Shown: in pieces, positions 1 to 8,562 of the stretch
Position numbering within the stretch: the first letter of the stretch is position 1
How the letters are laid out: each line of letters opens with the position of its first letter
Origin: an uncultured Verrucomicrobia subdivision 3 bacterium
Lineage (GTDB): Bacteria; Verrucomicrobiota; Verrucomicrobiia; Limisphaerales; UBA11358
Assembly (NCBI GenBank): GCA_903827955.1
Contig: CAIKKJ010000022.1
Location: 1-56,130 of the forward strand
DNA length: 56,130 bases
Direction of reading: 5' to 3'
Notes under the pieces: generated by a model
What the model saw: the letters and a program-made list of their open reading frames with translations, nothing else
The model's database searches: none
What the model was told of the DNA's origin: nothing
Made by a program: the position numbers and the translations under genes

Positions 1-1596
1 AACACCGACTTCTCGCATTTGACCGCATTCTTCACCGGTTTTTACGCCGGCATGACCATTCTCGCCGGCTGGGTCATTGACAAGATCGGCACCAAAATGG
101 GCTTGGCACTCTCGCTAGTCGTCTGGTCCATTTTTGGCATCGCCAACGCCTTCGTCGGGCGGCTGGTGAACATGCACGTGCTGGTGCGCAGTTTGTTTGG
201 CATCGGCGAGGCCGGGAATTTTCCCGCCTCCATCAAGACCGTGGCGGAATGGTTTCCCAAGCGTGAACGCGCACTGGCCACCGGCATTTTCAATAGCGGT
301 TCCAACTTCGGCGCGATGATCGCCGCGCTTTTCGTGCCGTGGTGCATGGTTTATTTCGGCAACGAAAAAGGCTGGAAGATGGCGTTCATCCTCACCGGCG
401 CCGTCGGCTTCATCTGGCTGATTTTCTGGTTCTGGCTCTACGACACGCCAGGTAAAAGCAAACGGCTGTCACAGGCGGAATACGACCTGATTCACAGCGA
501 CAAGGATGAAACCAAGCCAGCGGAAAATCCGGCCAAGAAGCCGGCCGTAAATATATTCTCCTTTGCCGGCCGGCTGCCGCGCTCCGCCTTTTGGGGCATG
601 ACCATCATGATTCACATCCTGTGCGTCTTCATTTATTTCATCACCAAAAAAATTGTCGGTGCCGACGTGCTGCAAAACAAACCGTCGCTGATTTTTTTCG
701 CCGTAACGGTCGCCGTCGCCGTCGCGGCGAGCATGGCTCTGCACGTCCGCCGCTGGCATGACCAGAAAAAATCCGGCTGGCTCGCGTTGACATATCTCAT
801 TCCGGTGGTGGCGGGATTTGTCTCGGTGATTGCGCTCGGTTTTGAAAATCAGATTTATCTCATTGGCGTCGCGCTGGCGCTGCTGGCAATGGTTGTTGCC
901 GGCTTCAGTGCGGGCGCAGCCGAGCCGAATCAATTCGGAAACTCCGGCAGCCCCGGCCTGCTTGGCTACCGCCAAACGTGGGCTTTTTTTGTGGGTAAAC
1001 TGATGACCGATGGCATCTGGTGGTTTTACCTGTTCTGGTTGCCGGACTACCTGGTGAAACAATTTCACATGCCCATCCATGACACGATGTGGCCGACGTT
1101 CATTGTTTACGGCGTGGCCATCATCGGCAGCGTTTACGGCGGCAGCATTCCGATGACGCTCATGAAAAGCGGCATGCCGGTTTACAAAGCGCGCATGACG
1201 GCGATGTTTCTCATCGCCCTGTGTCCGCTGGTCGTGCTCACCACACAGTATTTTGGCAACGTCGAACATTTTGGCGACATGGCCAAAGTATATGCCGTGG
1301 CGGTCATCTGCATCGGCGCCGCCGCGCATCAAGCGTGGTCGGCGAATCTGTTCACGACGGTTTCCGACATGTTTCCCAAAACGAGCGTCGGCTCCGTCAC
1401 CGGCATTGGGGCGATGGCCGGCGGCCTCGGCGGCGTTATTGTCCAACTAATCGCCGGCACACTCACCGACACTTACAAGGCAACCCCGTCGAAAGCCTAC
1501 ATGATCATGTTCGTCATCTGCTCTTTCAGTTATCTGATCGCGTGGGGCGGGATGAAGTTACTGGTGCCCCGGCACAAGCCGATCACTGACTTGTAA
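1..1596 (+). CDS. Hexuronate (ExuT-like) MFS transporter with an inserted DUF805 domain, 5' end outside window
   Basis: The frame is open from base 1, so the true start lies upstream; 531 codons are visible. It is a proton-coupled inner-membrane carrier, probably for glucuronate or galacturonate. The N-terminal half has the ExuT-type run GEAGNFPASIK, AEWFPKRERALATGIFNSG and later the RQTWAF / WWFYLFWLP block that opens the second half-carrier. Between them, at about codons 181-318, lies an extra module with the DUF805 signature: FSFAGRLPRSAFW, then VRRWHDQKKSGWLAL, and a closing EPNQFG, with about four membrane segments. Normal ExuT proteins have only a short hydrophilic loop here. The sugar is inferred from the adjacent fructuronate reductase and KDG kinase, which are convergent with it. 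The family call is firm and the substrate likely. Confidence 0.85.
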   Translation, partial: NTDFSHLTAFFTGFYAGMTILAGWVIDKIGTKMGLALSLVVWSIFGIANAFVGRLVNMHVLVRSLFGIGEAGNFPASIKTVAEWFPKRERALATGIFNSGSNFGAMIAALFVPWCMVYFGNEKGWKMAFILTGAVGFIWLIFWFWLYDTPGKSKRLSQAEYDLIHSDKDETKPAENPAKKPAVNIFSFAGRLPRSAFWGMTIMIHILCVFIYFITKKIVGADVLQNKPSLIFFAVTVAVAVAASMALHVRRWHDQKKSGWLALTYLIPVVAGFVSVIALGFENQIYLIGVALALLAMVVAGFSAGAAEPNQFGNSGSPGLLGYRQTWAFFVGKLMTDGIWWFYLFWLPDYLVKQFHMPIHDTMWPTFIVYGVAIIGSVYGGSIPMTLMKSGMPVYKARMTAMFLIALCPLVVLTTQYFGNVEHFGDMAKVYAVAVICIGAAAHQAWSANLFTTVSDMFPKTSVGSVTGIGAMAGGLGGVIVQLIAGTLTDTYKATPSKAYMIMFVICSFSYLIAWGGMKLLVPRHKPITDL

Positions 1597-1610
1597 AACT
1601 CCTTAAAACA

Positions 1611-1650
1611 AAAAAGCCCGTTGAAGCGAAATGCTCCAACGGGCTTTTTT
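1611..1650. terminator. Bidirectional intrinsic terminator between MFS and SDR genes
   Basis: A hairpin with arms agcccgttg and caacgggct (1615-1645) is flanked by an A-run before and a T-run after it. It can stop transcription from the plus-strand carrier gene and from the minus-strand reductase operon, whose stop codons face each other here. Confidence 0.85.
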
Positions 1651-1663
1651 ATTTTCGGAATAA

Positions 1664-2437
1664 TCAAATGCTCATCGCATCGAAACCGCCGTCCACGACG
1701 ATTTCCGCGCCGGTGATGAAGCTGCCCGCGTCCGACGCCAGCAACAGCGTCGCGCCCACGAGTTCATGCGCCTCGCCAAAACGCTTCATCGGCGTCTTGC
1801 CCATGATCTGCGCGACGCGTTCGGGATTGAGCACCTTGCGGTTCTGCTCCGCCGGGAAAAATCCGGGCACCAGAATGTTCACGCGCACGCCCGCCGTCGC
1901 CCACTCGCGCGCGAGGTTCTTGGAGAGGTTATGCACTGCGGCTTTTGATGCCGAATAGGTGAACACACGCGACAACGGGGTCAACCCCGAGGCCGAGCCG
2001 AGGTTGATGATGCTGCCAGATTTTTGTTCAACCAGATGCTTGCCGAAAATCTGGCATGCCAGCACGACGCCCTTCAAATTTACCGTAATAATTTTGTCGA
2101 ACTCATCTTCGGGAATATCGAAGAATGGCGTAGGTGAGTTGATGCCCGCGCCATTCACCAAAATATCCACCCGACCATATTTCTTCAAAACATCCGCGAG
2201 GAGTTGCTGTAGCGCGGATTTGGAAGTCGCTTCGCATGGGAAAAAATCCGCCTTGCCGCCGCCCTTGGCGATGGCATCCAAACGCGCCTGCGCCTTGGCG
2301 GCATCGCGTCCGACGAGCGCCACGGTTGCGCCCGCGATGGCCAGGCCTTCCGCCATTTCGCCGCAGAGCACGCCCGTGCCGCCGATAACGACCGCTACTT
2401 TGCCCTTGAGTGAGAACAGTTCTGTTGGTGTTTTCAT
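1664..2437 (-). CDS. uxuB: SDR-family D-mannonate oxidoreductase (fructuronate reductase)
   Basis: 257-residue classical short-chain dehydrogenase. It probably interconverts D-fructuronate and D-mannonate with NAD(H) in hexuronate breakdown. Seen: a Rossmann nucleotide loop [10 protein letters not shown] near residue 19, the NGAG strand motif, a serine in LGSASG followed by the YSASK active-site pair, and a C-terminal [12 protein letters not shown] end. The length is typical for SDRs. It lies 14 bases after the KDG kinase gene on the same strand, so the two are probably cotranscribed. The SDR fold is certain. The substrate rests on context (ExuT-like carrier, KDG kinase) and on resemblance to the Bacillus-type UxuB, which is also an SDR; gluconate 5-dehydrogenase is an alternative. 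Confidence 0.75.
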   Translation of the reverse strand: MKTPTELFSLKGKVAVVIGGTGVLCGEMAEGLAIAGATVALVGRDAAKAQARLDAIAKGGGKADFFPCEATSKSALQQLLADVLKKYGRVDILVNGAGINSPTPFFDIPEDEFDKIITVNLKGVVLACQIFGKHLVEQKSGSIINLGSASGLTPLSRVFTYSASKAAVHNLSKNLAREWATAGVRVNILVPGFFPAEQNRKVLNPERVAQIMGKTPMKRFGEAHELVGATLLLASDAGSFITGAEIVVDGGFDAMSI

Positions 2438-2451
2438 AATTTTAATTTTGT

Positions 2452-3546
2452 TTACCGTTGAACGCGGGCGCCGCCGCCGCCGATGGTTTTTTCCACTTCC
2501 TTGCGAGTCGCCATCGAAGTGTCACCCGGCGTGGTTGAAGCCAATGCGCCGTGAGCCGCGCCGTATTCAACCGCCTTCTGCGCGTCGTTGAATTCCATGA
2601 AACCAAACTGCACGCCGGAAGCGAAGCTGTCGCCGCCGCCAACGCGGTCGAGGATTTCGAGGCCGGGATACTGCTTGCTCTCGTGAAATTTGCCATCGTG
2701 CCAGAGAATCGCGCTCCAGTCGTTCTTCGTGGCGGTGATGACGTGGCGCAACGTGGTCGCGGCCACCTTGAAGTTGGGAAACTCTTTCACGGCAGTCTCG
2801 ATCATCGCCTTGAAAGCGTCCGTTTCGATGTGCCCGAGCGTTTCCTGGCCTTTGACCGCAAAGCCGAGCGAGGCGGTGAAATCTTCTTCGTTGCCGATCA
2901 TGACATCGACATACTTCGCAATTTCGCGATTCACTTCCTGCGCCTTCTTCAACCCGCCGATGGTTTTCCAGAGCGAGGGGCGATAGTTCAAATCGTAACT
3001 GACAATCGTGCCGTGTTTCTTAGCGGCTTTGACGGCCTCAACAGTCAATTCTGCCGTGGAAGCGGAAAGCGCCGCGTAGATGCCGCCGGTGTGAAACCAG
3101 CGCACGCCGACCTTGCCGAAAATGTGATCCCAATCAATGTCGCCGGGCTTGAGTTGCGAGGCGGCGGTGTTGCCACGGTCGGGGTTGCCGACCGCGCCGC
3201 GAATGCCAAAGCCACGTTCAGTAAAATTCAAACCATTGCGAACCGTGCGACCGATGCCGTCGTCCTCGCGCCACTTGATGAAGTCCGTGCAGACGCCGCC
3301 CTGCATGATGAAGTCCTCGACCAGATGGCCGATTTCGTTATCCACGAACGCCGTGACGACGGCGGTTTTATAATTGAAACATTTGCGGAGGCCGCGCGAA
3401 GTGTTGTATTCGCCGCCGCCTTCCCAGACTTGGAAATTGCGCGCGGTGCGGATGCGCCCTTCGCCGGGGTCCAGGCGCAGCATGACTTCGCCGAGCGAGA
3501 TTTGGTCGTATTTACAGGTGGATTTGTCGCGTAATTGAATAGCCAT
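2452..3546 (-). CDS. kdgK: PfkB-family 2-keto-3-deoxygluconate kinase
   Basis: 364 residues if started at the ATG at 3546 (MAIQLRDK), where GGA lies a few bases upstream. An upstream in-frame extension to 3627 lacks family similarity and is probably leader. The enzyme would phosphorylate KDG to KDPG in the cytoplasm, after the uronate reductase and dehydratase steps. Seen: an N-terminal substrate-binding stretch [14 protein letters not shown] and [11 protein letters not shown], and the C-terminal PfkB signature [12 protein letters not shown] carrying the catalytic aspartate. It is followed closely by the SDR gene, forming a two-gene uronate operon. No KDPG aldolase or mannonate dehydratase is inside the window. 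The kinase family is firm, the substrate probable. Confidence 0.75.
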   Translation of the reverse strand: MAIQLRDKSTCKYDQISLGEVMLRLDPGEGRIRTARNFQVWEGGGEYNTSRGLRKCFNYKTAVVTAFVDNEIGHLVEDFIMQGGVCTDFIKWREDDGIGRTVRNGLNFTERGFGIRGAVGNPDRGNTAASQLKPGDIDWDHIFGKVGVRWFHTGGIYAALSASTAELTVEAVKAAKKHGTIVSYDLNYRPSLWKTIGGLKKAQEVNREIAKYVDVMIGNEEDFTASLGFAVKGQETLGHIETDAFKAMIETAVKEFPNFKVAATTLRHVITATKNDWSAILWHDGKFHESKQYPGLEILDRVGGGDSFASGVQFGFMEFNDAQKAVEYGAAHGALASTTPGDTSMATRKEVEKTIGGGGARVQR

Positions 3547-3664
3547 AAGGATTCCAAATTTTAGCCAAGAATTAGGCGAACACAAATGCAATGATGGGCA
3601 TTTAATTTCAAAAAAGTGAACTGTCAAAATGGAATCAGCCGGCGAAAAGAATCAAGATTGCCGT

Positions 3665-4906
3665 TTAGCTAGCCGCAATCTTCGCCAGCACTGCGGCCAG
3701 CACGCGCACGCCTTTTTCAATTTGTGACGGCGAAGAAAATTCGTCGGGCCGATGGCTGTAGCCCTTGAGGCACGGGATGAAAACCATCGTCGTCGGGCAG
3801 ACCTGCGCCATGAAAAGCGAGTCGTGATAGGCGCGGCTGATCATGCGCTTGACGGAAAAATTTAACTTCTTCGCCACGGCTTCCGTCGTCGCGACAAGCT
3901 GCGCGTCGCAAATCGCGGGCGAATCAACATTCAAACGCTCCATCGTGAATTCGATTTTGCGGCGCGTGCAGATTTCTTTCACCGCAGTTTCAATTTGCCC
4001 CAGCGCCGCATCGCGCGTTTTCACGAGCGTGTCGCGCAGATCAATCTCCAGCCAGACGCGGCACGGAACGCTGTTCACCGCGCCGGGTTCTACGCGAAAC
4101 ACACCCGTCGTGCCAACGGTGTCCGGGCTGCCGGTGGTGGTTGCGGCTTTCTCGACGGCGAGGGCAATCTCCGCGCCGGCGAGTAAGGCGTCGCGTCGTC
4201 CAAGCATGAGTGTCGCGCCGGCGTGGCCGCCCACGCCAGTGAGTTCCAGACGCAGCGTGCTGGGCGCGGCGATTTTTTCCACGACGCCGATGTCAATGTT
4301 CTCGGCTTCGAGAATCGGTCCTTGCTCAATGTGCAGTTCGACAAACGCGGCGTAGCAATCCTTCGGCAGTTTCACGGAATCAAGCGCGCCTTGGCAACCG
4401 CCTTGCGCGCGCCAGAATTGCAAATCCTTGCCATCGCGATCGCGCAACGCAGCGGCACGTTCGAGCGACAGCACGCCGCCGAGCAAGCGACTGCCGAGGC
4501 AGCCGATGCCGAAGCGCGTCGGCTCTTCGGAAGTAAAGATGATGAGTTCGAGACTACGCTTCGGTATAAAGCCCGCTGCTTGCAACGCGCGAATCGCCTC
4601 AATCGCGCCGAGCACGCCCACGACGCCGTCGTATTTGCCGGCATTTGGAATCGCGTCAATGTGCGAACCGGTGACGACGGCGGGAAGTTTTTTGTCCGCG
4701 CCGGGCCAGCGCGCGAAAATATTTCCAACCGCGTCCTCGCGCAAAACTAATCCAGCCTCGCGGCAAAGATTTTTCACAAACGCGCGGCCGCGCAAATCTG
4801 ATTCGGAAAACAAAACACGCGTGACAACCGGCGGGACGGCCTCGGTGATGAGCGCGAGATCGTCGATTTCTTTTTGCAGGCGGGTTTTGTTGACAGAGAT
4901 TTTCAC
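3665..4906 (-). CDS. M20-family ureidoglycolate amidohydrolase
   Basis: 413 residues from a GTG at 4906 that overlaps the upstream stop as GTGA. The longer reading frame to 4999 runs over the neighbour and is rejected. It should hydrolyse (S)-ureidoglycolate to glyoxylate, CO2 and two ammonia, the last ureide step. Seen: di-metal peptidase M20 motifs GSHIDAIPNAGKYDG, SEEPTRFGIGCLGSR and FVELHIEQGPILE, and near the C-terminus SRAYHDSLFMA followed by IPCLKGYSHRPDE. That YHDS / GYSH combination is the form I associate with plant UAH, whereas the paralogue at 7034-8233 has GAGHDA / GISHNPAES, the allantoate type. It is the last gene of the purine operon. Alternative: a second allantoate amidohydrolase. 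Confidence 0.78.
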   Translation of the reverse strand: MKISVNKTRLQKEIDDLALITEAVPPVVTRVLFSESDLRGRAFVKNLCREAGLVLREDAVGNIFARWPGADKKLPAVVTGSHIDAIPNAGKYDGVVGVLGAIEAIRALQAAGFIPKRSLELIIFTSEEPTRFGIGCLGSRLLGGVLSLERAAALRDRDGKDLQFWRAQGGCQGALDSVKLPKDCYAAFVELHIEQGPILEAENIDIGVVEKIAAPSTLRLELTGVGGHAGATLMLGRRDALLAGAEIALAVEKAATTTGSPDTVGTTGVFRVEPGAVNSVPCRVWLEIDLRDTLVKTRDAALGQIETAVKEICTRRKIEFTMERLNVDSPAICDAQLVATTEAVAKKLNFSVKRMISRAYHDSLFMAQVCPTTMVFIPCLKGYSHRPDEFSSPSQIEKGVRVLAAVLAKIAAS

Positions 4907-5649
4907 AGCGGCGAGCGGTTCACGTCCTTGTAGTAGATGTAGCTCGACTTTGTTTTGCCCTGCGCGATGAACCACTGCGGGCAATAGCTCCCCATCCAAA
5001 TTACATCGCCGGCGGTCACGCGATGGCGGTCGGCGTCCAGTCGGTAGATACCGCCACCGCTCAACATCAGCAAGCCATGCTCCATGATGTGCGTCTCGAC
5101 GAATGGCAGCGTCGCGCCGGGGTCGTAGGTAAAAATGTTCACGGCCAGGTCGAAGGAAGGATGATCGGGCAGCAAGACTTGCAGCCGCGCGTCTTTGTGG
5201 CCGAGGAATGGCTTGCCTTTGATGGCGTTTGCGTGACCGACAATGATGCCGGGAATTTTTTCACCCACGAGCCGCTCGAACTTTTTCTGGAACGAAAGCA
5301 GCTTCGTCCCCTTGCTCGCGCCAGAGAATTGGAACTTCGCTTTCGGTGGCAGAAACAGATAACTGCCGGTGGTCAGCTCATGTTGCTTGCCATTGAGTTG
5401 CGCGGTGCAATCGCCTTTGCTGACGTAGTAAAAATGTTCGAGCGCACCGGTGTTGCCCGTGCCGCTGCTGGTTTCGTCCAGCGTGATCGCCAGTTGCGTG
5501 AAGCGCGGGCCGCCCATCACCGGCGCGATGTGAATGATGACCACGGCGTTCTTCCAGCCGGGCAGCACGCTCGGCACGAAGCCGTCGGGCGTGATGAGCG
5601 CGTAGTTGCGTTTGACCACGGTGCGGGTGGAGCCGGATTTTGATTTCAT
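4903..5649 (-). CDS. allE: (S)-ureidoglycine aminohydrolase, bicupin
   Basis: 248 residues. It converts (S)-ureidoglycine, released from allantoate, to (S)-ureidoglycolate plus ammonia. It consists of two cupin barrels. The C-terminal barrel holds the expected Mn(II) ligand set: Glu and His in FVETHIMEHG, the second His four residues on, and the Gln in CPQWF. The N-terminal barrel has EHFYYVSKGD and FLPPKAKFQF. The start ATG overlaps the allantoinase stop as ATGA, and its own stop overlaps the next gene as GTGA, so all three are translationally coupled. The length matches the UGHY/AllE family. It is a decisive gene for the route, since without it ureidoglycine decays nonenzymatically. Confidence 0.9.
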   Translation of the reverse strand: MKSKSGSTRTVVKRNYALITPDGFVPSVLPGWKNAVVIIHIAPVMGGPRFTQLAITLDETSSGTGNTGALEHFYYVSKGDCTAQLNGKQHELTTGSYLFLPPKAKFQFSGASKGTKLLSFQKKFERLVGEKIPGIIVGHANAIKGKPFLGHKDARLQVLLPDHPSFDLAVNIFTYDPGATLPFVETHIMEHGLLMLSGGGIYRLDADRHRVTAGDVIWMGSYCPQWFIAQGKTKSSYIYYKDVNRSPL

Positions 5650-6989
5650 GCTGGTTTAATCAGTTTGCCACCGCTGGTCGCGGTGATTTTGCCGTCCTTA
5701 AAAATCGTTTTGCCACGCAGGATGGTCCGAACAACGCGGCCTGTCAACGCGCGGCCAATGTATGGACTCTGCGGGTGGCGATAGAACAAATCTTCCTTCG
5801 CAACGGCAAAGGTTTGTTTCAAATCCACGAGTGCGAAATCGGCATCGAAGCCAGTGGCAATTTTTCCTTTGCTCGGAATTTTGAAACGGCTGGCGACGTT
5901 TGCAGAAAGCAAATCCGCGATGAACGGGAGCGCGATGCCACGATTGACGAGGCCTTCCGTGAGCATCAGCGGCAGCGTGTGCTGCACGCCGGAGATGCCG
6001 CCCCAGACTTTGAAGAAGTTGTAGTTGCGCTTCATGTCCGGCGGCGCAGGCGAATGATCGGAGCCGATGGTTTTGACAAAACCGTTTTCCAGATAGCGCC
6101 ACAAAACATCCTGTGCGGACTTCGGGCGGAGCGGCGGAGCGCACTTGGCGATGGCGCCGAGTTTTTCCACATCGTCTTCCGTCAACACGAGATAATGTGG
6201 GCAGGTTTCACAGGTGACGTCCACTCCCTGCGACTGCGCGCTGGCGATGAGCGCCACGCCCGCGCCGCTGCTGACGTGAACGATGTGCAAAGCGCATTTT
6301 GTTTCGCGCGACATCTCGATGGCGCGGTGAATTGCCTCCAGTTCCGCGTGGATGGGGCGCGAGTCGAGATAATCGCGAATGGAAAACTTTTCCATGGCCA
6401 GCGCTTGCGCCGCAAGTCGAGCGGTGATCGCGTCGCTCTCGGCGTGGACGGCGACGAGTTGGCCGAGCGCCGCGCAACGCTTCATGCCTTCGCGCAAAGT
6501 CGCGTTGTCCACGCAGTCAAAATCTTCGATACCGCTGTTCGACATGAACGCCTTGAAACCAACCACGCCGCGAGCCGCGAGCCGCTCTAACTTGTCGAGA
6601 TTGCCGGGCACGAGTCCGCCCCAAAGCGCGAAGTCGGTCAAAGATTTTTCTTCCGCGGTAAAAACTTTTTCGTCGAAGCTCGCCGCGTCACACGTCGGCG
6701 GATGCGCGTTGAGCGGCATATCAAAAAATAAAGTGCCGCCGCCCGCCGCCAGCGCGTGCGAACCGGTCTCAATGCCTTCCCAATCCGCGCGGCCCGGTTC
6801 GTTGAAGTGGACATGCGAATCTATCACGCCGGGGAAAACGTGCAGCCCAGTGCAATCAATTTCCTCGCGCGCGGGGCCGCTGTCGCCGAGTGAAACAATT
6901 TTGCCGTGCGCGATGGTGACATCGGTTTGCAATAAGCCATCCGGTGTGATGACCGTGCCGCCGCGTAATATCAAATCTAGTTCGTTCAT
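5646..6989 (-). CDS. allB: Allantoinase
   Basis: 447 residues from ATG 6989 (MNELDLILRGG). A longer frame to 7037 would translate a palindromic repeat and is rejected. This cyclic amidohydrolase opens allantoin to allantoate. Seen: PGVIDSHVHFNEPGR with the metal-binding HxH, GFKAFMSNSG carrying the lysine that is normally carboxylated, VHAESD, HIVHVSS, TCETCPHYL and the late SDHSPAPPDMK aspartate motif. These are hallmarks of AllB rather than dihydropyrimidinase. It lies between the allantoate amidohydrolase and ureidoglycine aminohydrolase genes, in pathway order, with a compound palindrome in the 44-base gap upstream. Confidence 0.93.
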   Translation of the reverse strand: MNELDLILRGGTVITPDGLLQTDVTIAHGKIVSLGDSGPAREEIDCTGLHVFPGVIDSHVHFNEPGRADWEGIETGSHALAAGGGTLFFDMPLNAHPPTCDAASFDEKVFTAEEKSLTDFALWGGLVPGNLDKLERLAARGVVGFKAFMSNSGIEDFDCVDNATLREGMKRCAALGQLVAVHAESDAITARLAAQALAMEKFSIRDYLDSRPIHAELEAIHRAIEMSRETKCALHIVHVSSGAGVALIASAQSQGVDVTCETCPHYLVLTEDDVEKLGAIAKCAPPLRPKSAQDVLWRYLENGFVKTIGSDHSPAPPDMKRNYNFFKVWGGISGVQHTLPLMLTEGLVNRGIALPFIADLLSANVASRFKIPSKGKIATGFDADFALVDLKQTFAVAKEDLFYRHPQSPYIGRALTGRVVRTILRGKTIFKDGKITATSGGKLIKPA

Positions 6990-6994
6990 TTCAT

Positions 6995-7050
6995 GCAGCG
7001 GCGGTCTGTGACCGCCGAATCCAACAACGGCGCTCACAGAGCGCCGCTAC
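6995..7050. repeat. Compound palindrome at the allC/allB junction
   Basis: Two 23-base arms (6995-7017 and 7028-7050) are inverted copies with 20 of 23 positions matching. Each arm is itself a hairpin: cggcggtc-tgt-gaccgccg and cggcgctc-aca-gagcgccg. The element runs 16 bases into the 3' end of the allantoate amidohydrolase gene, so its last codons (CSGAL) and stop are element sequence, and it ends just before the allantoinase ATG. It resembles a mobile REP-like unit. Confidence 0.8.
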
Positions 7051-8233
7051 AATTCTTTGCCAATCGCAAAATAAAGTCCGCCAGCACTTCCACCGCCACG
7101 CGCACGTCGGCGGGCTTCACCGACTCGGCGGGGTTGTGGCTGATGCCCTTTTTGCAGCGGACGAATAACATCGCAACGGGACAAATCGCGGCGAGCACCA
7201 CGGCATCGTGACCCGCGCCGCTCGGCAGCTTGAGCACTTCCAGTCCGCGTTGCGCTACGCAGTTAGAAAAAATTTGCGTCAGTATTTTATCGCACGGCAC
7301 AGCAGCGGCTTGCTGAACGGGTTTCCAACTCAATTCGAGTCCGCGTTGTTTGCAAATGGCTTTGGCCTTGGCGCGCAACGCACGAACCACTGCGAGCCGC
7401 TGTGAATCTCTTTGGTCGCGCACATCCAGCGTCAATAGCGCGTGGCCGGGAATCACGTTGCTGGCTCCGTGCGCCACGGACAATTTCCCGACCGTGGCCA
7501 CCGTTCCCGCGCCGTCGGCGGCAATGGCTTCAACCGCCAGAATAAATTCCGCCGCGCCCGCCAATGCGTCGCGACGCTGCTTCATCGGAACCGTGCCCGC
7601 GTGTCCAGCGGCACCTTGAAACTCCACTTGCAGCCGACTTTGCCCCGCGACGGCAGTGACGACACCCACTGGAAGATTTTTTTCTTCCAGCACCGGCCCT
7701 TGCTCGATGTGAACTTCGGCGTAGCCAAAGAATTCTCCACGCGGACGGCGGGCTTTGACGATTTGTTTCTCCGCAACGTGCGCCAAATCAGCCGCAGTCA
7801 AAGTGCCGGCGAGCGCGCGACTGCCGAGATATGTCGTGTGATAACGCACGCCTTCCTCGTCGCTGAAGCCGACGACTTCAACATGGAACGGCAGTTCTAC
7901 GCGCCGTTCGCGGAGGAGTTGCACGGCGGCGATGGCGGTCAACACACCGAGCGGGCCGTCGTATTTGCCAGCGTTGCGGACGGTGTCGAGATGCGAGCCA
8001 AGCAGAAAAGTTTTCGCGCCGCGCTTTTTGGATTCCCAGCGACCGAGCAGATTGAAGGCGGCGTCCTCGCGCACTTGCAGTCCGGCGGCGCGCATCCACG
8101 AGCCGACAAGTTTGTTGGCGCGGCGCATGGCGGGCGACGCAAAGGTGCGGGTGAGTTGTCCCCGTTCTTCGCTGATCGCGCCGAGGTCGTCGCAGCGACG
8201 CATCAACTGCCGCGATAAGTCGAGTAGGCCCAT
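7034..8233 (-). CDS. allC: Allantoate amidohydrolase, M20 family
   Basis: 399 residues from ATG 8233. A second ATG at 8203 overlaps the uraH stop as TGATG and would give 389 residues; either is possible. It removes the carbamoyl amide of allantoate to give ureidoglycine, CO2 and ammonia. Seen: the RCDDLGAISEE opening typical of this family, SHLDTVRNAGKYDGPLG, the SDEEGVRY metal-ligand stretch, EVHIEQGPVLE, and SGAGHDAV with RCKKGISHNPAESV near the C-terminus. These are diagnostic of the AllC/AAH group. It sits between uraH and allB in the operon. The last five residues are encoded by a palindromic repeat. Confidence 0.9.
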   Translation of the reverse strand: MGLLDLSRQLMRRCDDLGAISEERGQLTRTFASPAMRRANKLVGSWMRAAGLQVREDAAFNLLGRWESKKRGAKTFLLGSHLDTVRNAGKYDGPLGVLTAIAAVQLLRERRVELPFHVEVVGFSDEEGVRYHTTYLGSRALAGTLTAADLAHVAEKQIVKARRPRGEFFGYAEVHIEQGPVLEEKNLPVGVVTAVAGQSRLQVEFQGAAGHAGTVPMKQRRDALAGAAEFILAVEAIAADGAGTVATVGKLSVAHGASNVIPGHALLTLDVRDQRDSQRLAVVRALRAKAKAICKQRGLELSWKPVQQAAAVPCDKILTQIFSNCVAQRGLEVLKLPSGAGHDAVVLAAICPVAMLFVRCKKGISHNPAESVKPADVRVAVEVLADFILRLAKNCSGAL

Positions 8234-8559
8234 GGTGTGCAGAGCAGTGGAACGTGATAGCCCGCGCCGGCATCGGCGATGCCGAAGCGCACGGGGACTT
8301 TGTCGAGGAAACGTATCTTCGGCAAGTTCGCCGACTTGGCGGCAAAATAATCGCCCACGAAGAAAATAATTTCGTAGTGGCCCACCTGCATTTCATCGGG
8401 GCCGAGCAACGGCGTTTCCGTGCGGCCATCAGCATTGGTCTTGGCGGTGGTCACGAGCGTGCGATCCTCGCCGTCCAGCGACCAGAGTTCGATTTTCATC
8501 CCCGCCGCCGGGCAACCGTGCGCGGTGTCGAGGACGTGGGTACTTAATTTGGCGGGCAT
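8203..8559 (-). CDS. uraH: 5-hydroxyisourate hydrolase (transthyretin-like)
   Basis: 118 residues, the normal size. It hydrolyses 5-hydroxyisourate, the urate oxidase product, to OHCU. Seen: the LSTHVLDTAHG N-terminal signature with its active-site histidine, a central beta-sandwich, and the exact C-terminal tetrapeptide YRGS that separates the enzyme from vertebrate transthyretin. There is no signal peptide, so it is cytoplasmic. It follows uraD by three bases and runs into the start of allC. Confidence 0.95.
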   Translation of the reverse strand: MPAKLSTHVLDTAHGCPAAGMKIELWSLDGEDRTLVTTAKTNADGRTETPLLGPDEMQVGHYEIIFFVGDYFAAKSANLPKIRFLDKVPVRFGIADAGAGYHVPLLCTPWAYSTYRGS

Positions 8560-8562
8560 AAA

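Noticed and set aside
469-1446. Long minus-strand frame opposite the MFS gene
   Set aside because: Its product is His/Arg/Asp-rich without any domain, as expected for the antisense of a GC-rich membrane-protein gene.
2551-3534. 327-codon plus-strand frame opposite the KDG kinase
   Set aside because: It is the mirror of a clear PfkB gene and has no recognisable motif.
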